DNA from: Robiginitomaculum antarcticum DSM 21748
GTDB lineage: Bacteria; Pseudomonadota; Alphaproteobacteria; Caulobacterales; Maricaulaceae
Reading direction: 5' to 3'
DNA: 64,000 bases
Assembly (NCBI RefSeq): GCF_000365025.1
Contig: NZ_KB823014.1
Span: 62,001 to 126,000, forward strand
Part shown: positions 33,359 to 42,426 of the stretch, one piece after another
Layout of the letters: every line of letters begins with the position of its first letter
How positions within the stretch are numbered: the first letter of the stretch is position 1
Made by a program: the position numbers and the translations under genes
Notes under the pieces: generated by a model
Told to the model about the DNA's origin: nothing
What the model saw: the letters and a program-made list of their open reading frames with translations, nothing else
Databases searched by the model: none

Positions 33359-34687
33359 ATGAGAATACCTGCAACACCACCTCATAATAACATTGGTGAA
33401 TATTTAAGCGACCCGCAAAGCGCAGAAAAGCTTCCTGAGTTACAATATAAAATTTCAAGTGCAAAAGAATATTTACACTGGGATTTGTTAAGGCGGAAAA
33501 AGACGCCTGAAAATGTATCTGCTGAATTTTATTGGGCAGTTGTAAAGTTAGTTCGAATGATGACAAGAGTTTTCGTTCCTCTCGTTGAGAGAACAGATCC
33601 TCAACGTAATTTTCATTATACTCGCCCCGACAGCCTGCTCGCCAAACTTCGACAAATAGATCTTAAAGCAGGCGGCTTGGTTACAGCTACTGGAGACACA
33701 GGCGTAGACATCGACAGTCGCAGATACTTAACGCGTTCAATTCTTGAAGAACCCTTCAGTAGTTCAGTTCTTGAAGGTGCTGCGACGACGCGCGAAAGAG
33801 CAAGAGAAATAATCGATCAGGGAGCCACTCCACTAAATGAGAGTGACCGTATGGTTTTGAATAATTATCGGGCAATGATGTTTATAAAAAATCATAAGGA
33901 CGAAATGCTCACGCCTGAGTTAATTTGTCAATGCCACAAGATTATTACTGAAGGAACCCTGAAGCACCCTGAAATGGGGGGCCGCTTCCGTGACAATAAT
34001 GACGTAGATGTCGCAGATAGCATAACCGGTGATGTTTTCCACATTCCGCCCAATTTCACTGAGCTTGATTGGCGGATGAGTTTTCTCTGCGATTTTGCTA
34101 ATGCTGGGGAGGGCGAAGAAATACGATTTATTCACCCCGTGATTCGGGCAATAGTTTTGCACTTTATGCTGTCCTTTGATCATCCATTTGTGGATGGAAA
34201 TGGCAGAACTGCGCGCGCTCTATTTTACTGGTCAATGTTACGGTCAAAATACTGGTTAATGGAATATGTTTCTATATCGACAATAATAAAGCGCGCGCCT
34301 AAAAAGTATGGTTTAGCATTTTTACACACTGAAACCGATGAAGGCGACCTAACTTATTTTATTTTACACCAACTCGACATAATTTTAACGGCTCTCGACG
34401 AACTGGATCAATATCTAGACCGGCAAAAAAGACGCCATGCACAAGCCAGTACTCTTATATTAGATGAACAGATCAACAGACGACAACGGGCTCTTCTTAT
34501 TGAGTTTTCACGACGTGTAGTCATGAAAATCACCATTAAGCAGCACAAAAATAAAGAGAAAGTCTCCTACCTTACAGCGCGATCAGACCTTGAAAATCTA
34601 GCAGAACATGGATGGCTAACAAAAGATGCATCGGGACGCCCAACATATTATTCCCCCGGCTCTAAACTGCGTAGTATAATGCAATAG
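33359..34687 (+). CDS. Fic-family AMP-transferase with N-terminal inhibitory motif
   Basis: 442 residues. The Fic motif HPFVDGNGRTAR is complete near residues 276-287. An inhibitory motif of the S-x-x-x-E-G type (SSSVLEG) lies before it near 135-141, which marks class II Fic proteins. An N-terminal Fic-type helical domain (SAKEYLHWDLLRRKKTPEN) and a C-terminal winged-helix-like region (KVSYLTARSDLENLAEHGWL) complete the common Fic/DUF4172-like layout. It probably modifies a protein hydroxyl with AMP. Low G+C, its own promoter, and position between nadB and nadC indicate insertion into the NAD operon. Confidence 0.88.
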   Translation: MRIPATPPHNNIGEYLSDPQSAEKLPELQYKISSAKEYLHWDLLRRKKTPENVSAEFYWAVVKLVRMMTRVFVPLVERTDPQRNFHYTRPDSLLAKLRQIDLKAGGLVTATGDTGVDIDSRRYLTRSILEEPFSSSVLEGAATTRERAREIIDQGATPLNESDRMVLNNYRAMMFIKNHKDEMLTPELICQCHKIITEGTLKHPEMGGRFRDNNDVDVADSITGDVFHIPPNFTELDWRMSFLCDFANAGEGEEIRFIHPVIRAIVLHFMLSFDHPFVDGNGRTARALFYWSMLRSKYWLMEYVSISTIIKRAPKKYGLAFLHTETDEGDLTYFILHQLDIILTALDELDQYLDRQKRRHAQASTLILDEQINRRQRALLIEFSRRVVMKITIKQHKNKEKVSYLTARSDLENLAEHGWLTKDASGRPTYYSPGSKLRSIMQ

Positions 34688-34698
34688 ATACACTAACA

Positions 34699-34732
34699 AT
34701 GAGATTAATTCATAACTATGAGATTAATACAT
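34699..34732. repeat. Tandem 15-base direct repeat after fic
   Basis: ATGAGATTAATTCAT at 34,699-34,713 recurs as ATGAGATTAATACAT at 34,718-34,732, 19 bases apart. It lies in the AT-rich gap between fic and nadC and could be an operator or part of the insertion boundary. Confidence 0.5.
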
Positions 34733-34817
34733 CAAACTTAAATCGCTCACCCCAGTACAGAAAATATCAAATTACCTTTGTATCATCGCACTTAGACATA
34801 CTTTATGAAAGTTGACA

Positions 34818-35681
34818 ATGACCGATCTCCCCCCCCTTCCCCGCGTCATAATCGAGCCCATGGTGCGGCGCGCGCTTATCGAGGATTTCGGTAATAGCGG
34901 CGACCTGACGGCGAATATATTAGTGCCGGATAACGCGCATAGTGCCCTGTCTTTCCGGCCGCGCGAAACGGGTATTATTTGCGGGCAGCAGCTGGCGGCG
35001 CTGACCTATGAACTCGTCGATAGCCGCGTTAATTATGAACTTTTATCGACTGACGGAACGGCAGTAAAACGTCATGACGTCACCGCCCGCGTAGATGGCC
35101 CGGCGCGCAGTCTTTTGTCTGCCGAACGTGTGGCCTTAAATTTCATGGGCCGTATGAGCGGGATTGCGACTCTGACATCGCGCTATGTCGAGGCCGTTAG
35201 AGGCACATCAGCGCGTATTGCCGCGACGCGTAAAACCACGCCAGGGCTGCGCGCGATTGAAAAATATGCCGTGCTGGCGGGCGGCGGTTATGCCCACCGC
35301 GAGAGCCTCGCCGCAGCCATCATGATTAAAGATAATCATATTGCGCTGGCGGGCGGCGTGGACGCCGCTTTGTCGCGCATAAAAGCGCGCGCCGATCACA
35401 TGGCCAAGATCAGCGTCGAGGTCGACACATTAGAGCAATTTGAAACCGTTTTATCTTATGAACCGGACGTGATCTTGCTGGATAATATGAGCCCGGCGCA
35501 ATTATCTGAAGCTGTAAAAATCGCAGGATCGACACAATATCGCCGCCCCACACTCGAAGCCTCCGGGGGCGTTAATCTTGACACTGTAGCCGCCATTGCC
35601 GCCTCCGGCGTCGACGTGATTAGCGTTGGCGCGCTGACCCACAGCGCACCCAATTTCGATGTCGGACTGGACGCGATATAG
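34818..35681 (+). CDS. nadC: Nicotinate-nucleotide pyrophosphorylase (carboxylating)
   Basis: 287 residues from ATG 34818. It converts quinolinate and PRPP to nicotinate mononucleotide, completing the NadA-NadB route. Family blocks: EDFGNSGDLTANILVPD, ERVALNFMGRMSGIATLT, the substrate-binding ATRKTTPGLRAIEKYAVLAG, GYAHRESLAAAIMIKDNHI and the late EASGGVNLDTVAAIAASGVD. A TTG two codons earlier is possible but less likely. It is separated from nadB by fic, so it may depend on fic-region transcription or its own promoter. Confidence 0.95.
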   Translation: MTDLPPLPRVIIEPMVRRALIEDFGNSGDLTANILVPDNAHSALSFRPRETGIICGQQLAALTYELVDSRVNYELLSTDGTAVKRHDVTARVDGPARSLLSAERVALNFMGRMSGIATLTSRYVEAVRGTSARIAATRKTTPGLRAIEKYAVLAGGGYAHRESLAAAIMIKDNHIALAGGVDAALSRIKARADHMAKISVEVDTLEQFETVLSYEPDVILLDNMSPAQLSEAVKIAGSTQYRRPTLEASGGVNLDTVAAIAASGVDVISVGALTHSAPNFDVGLDAI

Positions 35682-35692
35682 ATTTTGACACT

Positions 35693-35721
35693 TGACATGC
35701 GTCACGTGTCACGTTATGTAA
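35693..35721 (+). promoter_or_regulatory. higBA promoter
   Basis: TTGACA at 35,693-35,698 and TATGTA at 35,716-35,721 are spaced 17 bases. The spacer contains CACGTGTCACG, a partly palindromic sequence suitable for binding by the HigA antitoxin. A 120-base leader follows. Confidence 0.5.
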
Positions 35722-35759
35722 ATCATGACTACAGAATCATTGTAATCCCCCCTTACAAG

Positions 35760-35805
35760 TCTAGGCATAGTCAGCGAAAGGCTGACACAGCGAAGTGAGC
35801 CTAGA
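35760..35805. other. Structured leader of higBA
   Basis: An outer stem (TCTAGGC 35,760-35,766 with GCCTAGA 35,799-35,805) encloses an inner stem (GTCAGC with GCTGAC at 35,770-35,786). It is in the untranslated leader between promoter and higB. It has no T run, so it is not a usual terminator. It may be an intergenic palindromic repeat or a regulatory RNA fold. Confidence 0.5.
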
Positions 35806-35840
35806 TTGTCCTTTGAATACTTTTTCAAATGGAGATTAAG

Positions 35841-36131
35841 ATGATTATTAGAAGTGTACGCCATAAAGGTTTAAAGCGCTTAATACAAAAGAACGACCCG
35901 AGCCTGTTGCCCGCTCAATATGTAAGCAAAATTAGGCGTTTATTACTGGCCTTGAGTATGGCCACAGACATTAATGACTTTTTGGCTCTTCCCCACGGAC
36001 GGCCTCACAAATTGAAAGGAGATCGTTCAGATAGTTATGCAATTTCTGTATACGCCAATTGGCGCCTGACGTTTATTTATATGGAGGATGATCAGTCTCT
36101 CCATATTTTAGACTTTGAGGACTATCACTGA
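35841..36131 (+). CDS. higB: HigB-family mRNA interferase toxin
   Basis: 96 residues from ATG 35841 (GGAG seven to eight bases upstream). It has the RelE/HigB fold: IIRSVRHKGLKRLIQKNDPS, then ALPHGRPHKLKGDRSDSYAI and the conserved core SVYANWRLTFIYMEDD, ending in LDFEDYH. It should cut mRNA on the ribosome. It precedes its antitoxin, the order typical of HigBA. The two genes are ten bases apart. Confidence 0.9.
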   Translation: MIIRSVRHKGLKRLIQKNDPSLLPAQYVSKIRRLLLALSMATDINDFLALPHGRPHKLKGDRSDSYAISVYANWRLTFIYMEDDQSLHILDFEDYH

Positions 36132-36141
36132 TCTGAAGCTT

Positions 36142-36444
36142 ATGACTATCGAGTTTAATATACCACCGGAGCACCCCGCAGGATTCCTAAAGGATTGGAT
36201 ATTGCCTGAGGGTATGACTGTTACCGAAGCGGCCAAGCGATTGGGCGTTTCGCGGCAAAGTCTTGATGCGCTTTTGAACCAGCGGCGATCCCTCACCCCC
36301 GAAATGGCCAAACGTCTGGAGCTCACCTTTGGCGGCACAGCCCGTTTGATGCTCGCCTTACAGACCAAATATGATTTATATCTCACTGAACAACGGGTTG
36401 CAGAAATTGCTAAAACTTTGACGCCCTTTAAACGAGCTGGCTAG
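36142..36444 (+). CDS. higA: HigA-family antitoxin with XRE helix-turn-helix
   Basis: 100 residues from ATG 36142. The N-terminal part includes the HigA motif HPAGFLKDWILPEGMTVTEA, then a helix-turn-helix (AAKRLGVSRQSLDALLNQRR) and FGGTARLMLALQTKYDLYLT. It should bind HigB and repress the pair's promoter. It looks intact. Confidence 0.92.
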   Translation: MTIEFNIPPEHPAGFLKDWILPEGMTVTEAAKRLGVSRQSLDALLNQRRSLTPEMAKRLELTFGGTARLMLALQTKYDLYLTEQRVAEIAKTLTPFKRAG

Positions 36445-36527
36445 ATATCCATATACAATCTTTAGTTTAGTCACAATGCAATTTGCGTTTGATTGTTTTA
36501 AAGTGCTTTACACGCTTTACTCTACAA

Positions 36528-37313
36528 ATGAAGCGGGGGCTTGTTCTAGTTATTTTATGTCTTTGGGCGCCGCTCGCCCGCGCCGGCGCGTGGCCTTATG
36601 ATAAAGGCACAGGACAGATTATCACGACGACGGTTTACGCGCAGGCCGATACGCAATTTGATGAGACAGGTGAGCCGTCTATCGACGCCGAATTTCGCAA
36701 GTTTGATACGTCTATTTATTGGGAGCACGGATTATCTGATAGATGGACAATCATCCTGCAACCGACATACCAAAATGTGGCCTTCGAGACGACAGCAGGA
36801 CCCGAAGACTATTCCGGTTTCGGGCCGACTGAACTAGCGTTGCGCCGCACACTCTGGCGGAACGAGAAGACGATAGTGTCGGCGCAAGGCGGCGTGATAT
36901 TTGCGGGCGGCGGCGAGAATATTCCTGATAGAGCGCTGGGCATAGGCGGCACGGATTACGAGGCCCGACTGCTACTGGGGCGCAGCCTCATGATGGGGTC
37001 GCGGCGCGGATTTGCCGAAGCCCAATTTGGGTACCGCGTGCGAAGCGAAGGCCTCCCCGATGAGTGGCGTCTTGACGCGACCCTTGGCTTTCGACTCGTC
37101 GAGTCCGTACAGATTATGGGACAGATATTTGCTATCCAAAGTCAGCCCGCTATCTTCCCGCAACGTGAATATTTCAGCGTTAAAGGGCAAGCCTCAATTG
37201 TCTGGGACAGAGCCGCTAACCGGAGTTATCAACTCGGCCTCTACCAAACCCTCGCCGGAGAAACCATTGTCAAAGAGACTGGATTAGTGTTTTCTATCTG
37301 GCAGAGATATTAG
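36528..37313 (+). CDS. Outer-membrane beta-barrel-like protein
   Basis: 261 residues from ATG 36528 with a signal peptide (RGLVLVILCLWAPLARAGA). The mature part consists of alternating amphipathic strands (TGQIITTTVYAQADTQFDE, RWTIILQPTYQNVAFETTAG, RRGFAEAQFGYRVRSEGLPD) and ends in an aromatic-rich strand (GLVFSIWQRY), which suits recognition by the BAM machine. It could be a small transport or solute-sensing barrel. No specific family can be named. Confidence 0.75.
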   Translation: MKRGLVLVILCLWAPLARAGAWPYDKGTGQIITTTVYAQADTQFDETGEPSIDAEFRKFDTSIYWEHGLSDRWTIILQPTYQNVAFETTAGPEDYSGFGPTELALRRTLWRNEKTIVSAQGGVIFAGGGENIPDRALGIGGTDYEARLLLGRSLMMGSRRGFAEAQFGYRVRSEGLPDEWRLDATLGFRLVESVQIMGQIFAIQSQPAIFPQREYFSVKGQASIVWDRAANRSYQLGLYQTLAGETIVKETGLVFSIWQRY

Positions 37314-37347
37314 AGGGACTATATAGTACCTTCTGGCCCGTGACCTC

Positions 37348-37899
37348 TCATTTACTGGGAATATAAGTAAATATGGTCTTGGGTTTTAATTGATCTGATT
37401 TTGGACAGGTCTTTAAATCTTTAAGACACAAATCAGCACCCTCTACGTGCCCATAAGATAGGGTTAAACTAGAGTTTTTAAACCTAAAGAATATTTCGGC
37501 CCCTTCATGCCAAGCCCAAAATATATCGCCTTCGGGGAACACTTTTTCAATCTCAGCAAGTGAAGTGTCGAATAGATTTATGTGATTATAGTAAAAAATA
37601 CTGTGCTCAGAAGATATAGTTTTTACGCGCCCATCCAAAAACTGAACAGATAATTCATAATCACCACAAATATTCAACCGTGTTTCAATCCACTCATCTC
37701 CATAACGTCTAACCGGAAATAATTTCGTGGAATAGAGTTTTTCAATTTCACTTTGTGTGTTCCCTAAAACTTCAGTTTCCAAATAGTCATCGGATACATC
37801 AAGACTACAAAGTTTTTCAGCCGATGCTATTTCGGGCAAGCTCATCATACCCAAAATGAAAATAAGCAGCATAAAAATATTTATCGGAAGATACGACAT
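37348..37899 (-). CDS. Secreted protein of unknown function
   Basis: 183 residues from ATG 37899 with a signal peptide (NIFMLLIFILGMMSLPEIASA). The mature part has four or more cysteines (KLCSLD, LNICGDYEL, ADLCLKDLKTCPK) and repeated DTSLAEIEKVFPEG/NTQSEIEKLYSTK segments, which suggest two copies of a small domain. Low G+C, isolated between convergent and divergent genes. Unrecognised. An upstream start at 37,974 would overlap the etf terminator. Confidence 0.65.
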   Translation of the reverse strand: MSYLPINIFMLLIFILGMMSLPEIASAEKLCSLDVSDDYLETEVLGNTQSEIEKLYSTKLFPVRRYGDEWIETRLNICGDYELSVQFLDGRVKTISSEHSIFYYNHINLFDTSLAEIEKVFPEGDIFWAWHEGAEIFFRFKNSSLTLSYGHVEGADLCLKDLKTCPKSDQLKPKTIFTYIPSK

Positions 37900-37973
37900 A
37901 TTATAATCACCGTTGCGAAACTTAAAAACCTCTTTCCCTATAATTGTGTCAAAGTTAAGGTATGTAAAACACA

Positions 37974-38002
37974 CAAAAAAGCCCGCTCGGATGAGCGGGC
38001 TT
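37974..38002 (-). terminator. Rho-independent terminator of etfBA
   Basis: On the minus strand a perfect ten-base stem (AAGCCCGCTC 37,979-37,988 with its complement 37,993-38,002, four-base loop) is followed by T-rich sequence. It lies 24 bases after the etfA stop. Confidence 0.85.
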
Positions 38003-38025
38003 CAATTGAATAAATATCATTTAAT

Positions 38026-38952
38026 TTAAAGTGCGGCGTCGAGCTCGGGTACGGCTTTGAACAGATCGGCGACAAGGCCATAATCCGCGACTTGGAAAAT
38101 CGGGGCGTCTTCATCTTTGTTGATGGCGACGATGATTTTACTGTCTTTCATACCGGCTAAATGCTGGATCGCTCCGCTAATACCAATGGCGATATAAAGC
38201 TCCGGCGCGACGGATTTCCCTGTCTGCCCGACTTGATAATCATTGGGCACATATCCTGCGTCAACAGCGGCGCGTGATGCGCCAACAGCAGCGCCGAGTT
38301 TATCAGCCAAGCTTTCAATGATCGCAAAGTTTTCCGCAGAGCCTACGCCGCGTCCGCCGGAAACAACGATTTTAGCCGCCGCCAGTTCAGGGCGGTCGGA
38401 TTTGGTCAGCTCTTCGCTGACAAATTGCGATGTTGTCGGCGCGGCCGGCGCATCGAGCATTTTGTCGTCAGCGCTTCCGCCCTCGCCCGCCGCGTCAAAT
38501 GCGGTGGTGCGGACTGTGATGACTTTCTTGGCGTCAGATGATTTCACGGTTGCCATGGCATTGCCGGCATAGATGGGACGGATGAATGTATCTGCGCTCT
38601 CCACACCCGTGATTGAACTGATCTGCATTACGTCAAGCTTGGCGGCCACGCGCGGCATATAGTTTTTATGCGCGGTTGTATCGGGCGCGATGACGGCGTC
38701 ATATTCGCTCATCAACGGAACTATTACGGCCTGCATCGCTTCGGCAAGCTGGCGCGTCAGGCTGTCATGGTCAACGCCGAGAATGTGGCGCACACCGTCG
38801 ATTTTCGCCGCCTGGGCCATGACGTCTTTGATGTTTTTACCGGCGACCAGAATATCGACATCGCCGCCCATTTGTTTGGCGGCGGTGACGGTTTTATGCG
38901 TCGCGTCTTTAAGGTCTGTATTATCGTGTTCAGCAACAACAAGAATGGCCAT
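38026..38952 (-). CDS. etfA: Electron transfer flavoprotein alpha subunit
   Basis: 308 residues. With EtfB it carries electrons from acyl-CoA and other dehydrogenases to ETF:ubiquinone oxidoreductase. The C-terminal FAD-binding domain is clear: [60 protein letters not shown] and [18 protein letters not shown]. The ATG overlaps the etfB stop by one base (TAATG). Confidence 0.96.
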   Translation of the reverse strand: MAILVVAEHDNTDLKDATHKTVTAAKQMGGDVDILVAGKNIKDVMAQAAKIDGVRHILGVDHDSLTRQLAEAMQAVIVPLMSEYDAVIAPDTTAHKNYMPRVAAKLDVMQISSITGVESADTFIRPIYAGNAMATVKSSDAKKVITVRTTAFDAAGEGGSADDKMLDAPAAPTTSQFVSEELTKSDRPELAAAKIVVSGGRGVGSAENFAIIESLADKLGAAVGASRAAVDAGYVPNDYQVGQTGKSVAPELYIAIGISGAIQHLAGMKDSKIIVAINKDEDAPIFQVADYGLVADLFKAVPELDAAL

Positions 38953-39698
38953 TAGATCACTCCTTCTTTTTTAAGACTGGCGACCAATTCTTCGACATTT
39001 TCAACGATGACGCCGGCGCTGCGTCCGGCCGGCTCTGTGACTTTGACCGTCTTTAAGCGCGGGGTCGTATCGACACCGAAATCTTCAGGTGTTTTGGCAT
39101 CTATCGTCTTTTTCTTGGCCTTCATAATATCGGGAAGGCGGGCATAGCGCGGCTCATTGAGACGCAGATCGGTCGTAACAACAGCCGGCAATGTCAGTTT
39201 GACGGTTTGCAGTCCGCCATCGACTTCGCGCTTGACGGTCATTGAACCTCCGCTGGTCTCGACCGTGTTGGCAAATGTGCCTTGCGGCCAGTCCAGCATG
39301 GCCGCGAGCATAGAGCCGGTTGCGCCGTAATCATTATCAATCGCCTGCTTGCCGGCAATAACCAGCTGCGCATCTTCGGCCTCAACAATGGCCTTAAGGA
39401 TTTTAGCAATGGCCAAAGGTTCAAGATCTTCGTCGGTGAGAACATGAATGCCGCGGTCCATACCGATGGCCAGTGCCGTGCGGATGGTTTCCTGCGCTTT
39501 GGCGGGGCCGATGGAGACAACAATCGCCTCGGTAGCGGTGCCGGCTTCTTTCATGCGCACAGCCTCTTCGACAGAAATTTCGTCAAACGGATTCATGCTC
39601 ATTTTAACATTGGACAGGTCAACGCCGGATTGGTCAGCTTTGACGCGGGCTTTAACGTTATAGTCAAGCACGCGCTTGACCGGGACAAGGACTTTCAT
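38952..39698 (-). CDS. etfB: Electron transfer flavoprotein beta subunit
   Basis: 248 residues. It begins [20 protein letters not shown] as is typical, followed by [18 protein letters not shown], the AMP-binding region ([20 protein letters not shown]) and [20 protein letters not shown]. It is first in the etfBA operon. A palindrome upstream may be its operator. Confidence 0.96.
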   Translation of the reverse strand: MKVLVPVKRVLDYNVKARVKADQSGVDLSNVKMSMNPFDEISVEEAVRMKEAGTATEAIVVSIGPAKAQETIRTALAIGMDRGIHVLTDEDLEPLAIAKILKAIVEAEDAQLVIAGKQAIDNDYGATGSMLAAMLDWPQGTFANTVETSGGSMTVKREVDGGLQTVKLTLPAVVTTDLRLNEPRYARLPDIMKAKKKTIDAKTPEDFGVDTTPRLKTVKVTEPAGRSAGVIVENVEELVASLKKEGVI

Positions 39699-39780
39699 AT
39701 TTTACTCCGTATCGGGGTAGATTTTAGCTTTCGCTTCATATGCTTTGTTTACGCGGCCAGCGCAAGACGGCTGCGTATTT

Positions 39781-39800
39781 ATATGCAAAAGAGTGCATAT
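39781..39800. promoter_or_regulatory. Palindromic operator candidate upstream of etfBA
   Basis: ATATGCA at 39,781-39,787 and TGCATAT at 39,794-39,800 form a perfect seven-base dyad with a six-base spacer. It is 83 bases before the etfB start and 78 bases after the stop of the upstream gene on the same strand, in an otherwise featureless gap. Confidence 0.4.
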
Positions 39801-39877
39801 TCTGATTTGCCATAAATGATTTTGAATGCGTCACCTAATTTCAAATCGAACAATGTTAGCGTCACGGCCTTTATGGC

Positions 39878-40453
39878 TTACCGGCTTGCGCCCGGCACCC
39901 ATTTGACATCGGCCTCGCCTTTATCATTGCACCAGCGCGCGGCGACAAACAGAAAATCGGACAGACGGTTGATATATTTCACCGCCATGGGATTAACAGC
40001 ATCGACGTCTTGCATCGCCACAATATTGCGTTCCGCGCGCCGCGCGACCGTGCGCGCCTGGTGTAGAAAAGCTGAGGCTGCGCTCCCGCCCGGCAGGACG
40101 AAACTATTGAGCGGGGCGAGATCTTCATTTAGCGCGTCGAGGTCTGCCTCGACCTTATCAATCTGGCTCTGGACGATGCGCAGCGCATATTCACTGTCAG
40201 GATCTTCACCCTCTGGCAGTGGCGTGGCAAGGTCCGCGCCCAGATCAAACAGATCATTCTGGATACGCGAGAGTATATCGTGGACAGCTGGTCCGCTGAC
40301 ATGAAGCCGTGCCAAGCCTATGACGCTATTGGTCTCGTCTATATCCCCGTAAGCGGCGACGCGCGCGCTGGCTTTAGATAGGCGCGAACCGTCAACCAGA
40401 CCCGTTGTGCCGTCATCACCCGTGCGGGTATATATTTTATTGAGCTTAACCAC
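39878..40453 (-). CDS. PduO-type cob(I)alamin adenosyltransferase
   Basis: 191 residues. It attaches the adenosyl group of ATP to cobalamin. Motifs: KIYTRTGDDGTTGLVDGSR at the ATP site, VAAYGDIDETNSVIGLARLH, FVLPGGSAASAFLHQARTVA, RRAERNIVAMQD and YINRLSDFLFVAAR. All are standard for the trimeric PduO/MMAB family. It overlaps the end of the HIG1 gene by eight bases. Confidence 0.95.
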   Translation of the reverse strand: MVKLNKIYTRTGDDGTTGLVDGSRLSKASARVAAYGDIDETNSVIGLARLHVSGPAVHDILSRIQNDLFDLGADLATPLPEGEDPDSEYALRIVQSQIDKVEADLDALNEDLAPLNSFVLPGGSAASAFLHQARTVARRAERNIVAMQDVDAVNPMAVKYINRLSDFLFVAARWCNDKGEADVKWVPGASR

Positions 40454-40643
40454 TTTGGGTTTTGAGCCAGACAGCGATGAGCATAATCACGACCGCGCCG
40501 CCCTGGGCGTAAATACGCCGCCACATCCATTGGTTGGATTTGATGCGCGCTTCTTCGCTATTGGACGCCAATTGGATCAGGCCCATCACCAAGGTGAACA
40601 GAACCACCAAAACAGAGGCGATAATAATAAGGTTTAAAAACAT
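40446..40643 (-). CDS. HIG1-domain small membrane protein
   Basis: 65 residues with two membrane segments (ASVLVVLFTLVMGLIQLAS and YAQGGAVVIMLIAVWLKTQ) joined by SEEARIKSNQWMWRRIYA, the usual HIG1/twin-transmembrane pattern. Bacterial HIG1 proteins are linked to cytochrome oxidase assembly. It is often found next to the PduO adenosyltransferase in alphaproteobacteria, as here. Confidence 0.85.
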   Translation of the reverse strand: MFLNLIIIASVLVVLFTLVMGLIQLASNSEEARIKSNQWMWRRIYAQGGAVVIMLIAVWLKTQSG

Positions 40644-40700
40644 AACAGGCCTTTCAGTTAGGCTCTATATACGACCCCGCGCGAAAAAAATAGCTGCGGC

Positions 40701-41903
40701 TTATTGTGCAGGGGCGATCAGCATGCAGTTCATGGCCGAGCTGCGCAGGGCCGCGCAGGCGGCTTGGGCTGCCCCGCCCTCCAGCCCCGTAAGGCGCACG
40801 CGGTATTGCGCGCCCATAGGCGTAATGTCCGGCGTAGCGGGCCCGCCGATAATTGTCATAGCCGGATCAATCGCGGCCTCGGCCGTGACGGGATCAGAAA
40901 ACAGACCGATCTGAATTTGCCATGTGGACTGCGCAGCGCGCATGGGCGCGGTGTTAACGCCCAGCACAACCTGGCGCGTGACGGCGCCGCGTCCACGCAG
41001 GTTGAACACTCTGGGCGCGCCGGTATAAGCGGCCAATTGAGTTTGCGGCTGCGTCATCGCGATCAGGGCCGGTTTTTGAGCCTGCACTTCAAAGGCGCGG
41101 TCAATAAGACGTTCCATATGCTGGTTACGCGCCGTGGTGCTTGCCCCGCCGAGCACGACAGCGATGATGCGCCGCCCGTCGCGTTGCGCGCTGATCGTCA
41201 GGTTATAGCCGCTGGCATTGGTATACCCGGTCTTAAACCCGTCAACACCGTCAACGCGGCCTAAAAGCCTGTTGTGATTGCGCAATGTCCGCCCTTTATA
41301 GACAAAGCTTTGCTGTCCGAAATAATGATAATATTTGCGATGATTGACCAGAATTTGATCAGCGAGCTTGGCCTGATCGCGCGCAGTGGTCAGCTGCGCC
41401 GGATGTGGAAGGCCGGACGCGGTCATATAAGTCGTGTGGTTCATGCCTAAAGATTTGGCCCGCGCCGTCATCATCATGGCGAAATTGTCTTCGGTTCCGC
41501 CAATATGTTCGGCGATGACAATAGCCACATCATTTGAGCTTTTAACGGCAAGCGCCTGTATCGCCTTATGCACTGTAAGGGTCTGCCCTGCGCGCAGACC
41601 CAGCTTGACGGGCTGCGCAGCCGCTGCATTGCGCGATACCGTCATTTTATCCGATAGGGCCAGATCGCCGCGGTCTATGGCATCAAAAACCAGATATAGT
41701 GTCATCATCTTGGTGAGGCTGGCGGGATAGCGCGGCGCGTCAATTTGCCGGGCGTGCAAGACTTCGCGGCTATCGGCATCTACCGCAATGGAAGCGTAGC
41801 GGTTAGCGCCGGGCCCCGCATAGACGTTTGAATACAGCGAGCCTGCCCATAGCAAGGACATGGCCGCAATATAGCGCAAAACATACATAATCCGGTGATT
41901 CAT
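40701..41903 (-). CDS. D-alanyl-D-alanine carboxypeptidase with SPOR domain
   Basis: 400 residues. A signal peptide is followed by a serine penicillin-binding fold with SxxK (PASLTKMMT near 65), SxN (KSSNDVA near 124) and KTG (GFKTGYTNASGY near 222). The C-terminal ~75 residues (TWQIQIGLFSDPVTAEAAID ... GAQYRVRLTGLEGGAAQAAC) form a SPOR domain that binds denuded peptidoglycan at division sites. The enzyme trims the stem peptide's last D-Ala in the periplasm. ATG 41891 is an alternative start. Confidence 0.93.
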   Translation of the reverse strand: MNHRIMYVLRYIAAMSLLWAGSLYSNVYAGPGANRYASIAVDADSREVLHARQIDAPRYPASLTKMMTLYLVFDAIDRGDLALSDKMTVSRNAAAAQPVKLGLRAGQTLTVHKAIQALAVKSSNDVAIVIAEHIGGTEDNFAMMMTARAKSLGMNHTTYMTASGLPHPAQLTTARDQAKLADQILVNHRKYYHYFGQQSFVYKGRTLRNHNRLLGRVDGVDGFKTGYTNASGYNLTISAQRDGRRIIAVVLGGASTTARNQHMERLIDRAFEVQAQKPALIAMTQPQTQLAAYTGAPRVFNLRGRGAVTRQVVLGVNTAPMRAAQSTWQIQIGLFSDPVTAEAAIDPAMTIIGGPATPDITPMGAQYRVRLTGLEGGAAQAACAALRSSAMNCMLIAPAQ

Positions 41904-42067
41904 GAACGTAAATTAGGTCGCCGGAGTTTAATCTTCGTTAACAGAAATTTACCATTTTAGCCTTGAGAGCCATTCGAACTGCGCTAGGCTTGCAAATATC
42001 CATTATGGGGGGTTTTCGCCAAAAGATTACTTCCTATCTATCAGTGTAAGACAGACACGGAGAGTTA

Positions 42068-42400
42068 ATGCCCGACGACAATACGCCAGATGCCCCGGAC
42101 GGGACGCCGGAACGCGGCGTAGCCACAAAGACGCGGCCCAAGACGAAAAAACCGTCAATGTACCGCGTTTTAATGATGAATGACGATTACACCCCTATGG
42201 AATTCGTCGTTCAGATTTTAGTGGGCGTCTTTAACAAGACGGCCGAAGAGGCAACACGGGTTATGCTCGCCGTTCACCAAAGCGGTGTCGGTGTTTGCGG
42301 CATATACACTTACGAAGTCGCAGAGACGAAAGTGTCGCAAACGATGGACGCCGCGAAGCGGGCTCAACACCCGCTACAATGCACAATGGAAAAGGCGTAA
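42068..42400 (+). CDS. clpS: ClpA adaptor ClpS
   Basis: 110 residues. After a disordered acidic/basic N-terminus the ClpS core is clear: [20 protein letters not shown], then [20 protein letters not shown]. It delivers N-degron substrates to ClpAP. ACGGAGAG precedes the ATG. A possible promoter (TTGAGA 41,963, TAGGCT 41,985) is weak. clpA starts 26 bases after its stop. Confidence 0.96.
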   Translation: MPDDNTPDAPDGTPERGVATKTRPKTKKPSMYRVLMMNDDYTPMEFVVQILVGVFNKTAEEATRVMLAVHQSGVGVCGIYTYEVAETKVSQTMDAAKRAQHPLQCTMEKA

Positions 42401-42426
42401 ATTATGCGCCCTGAAAGGATAGTATA

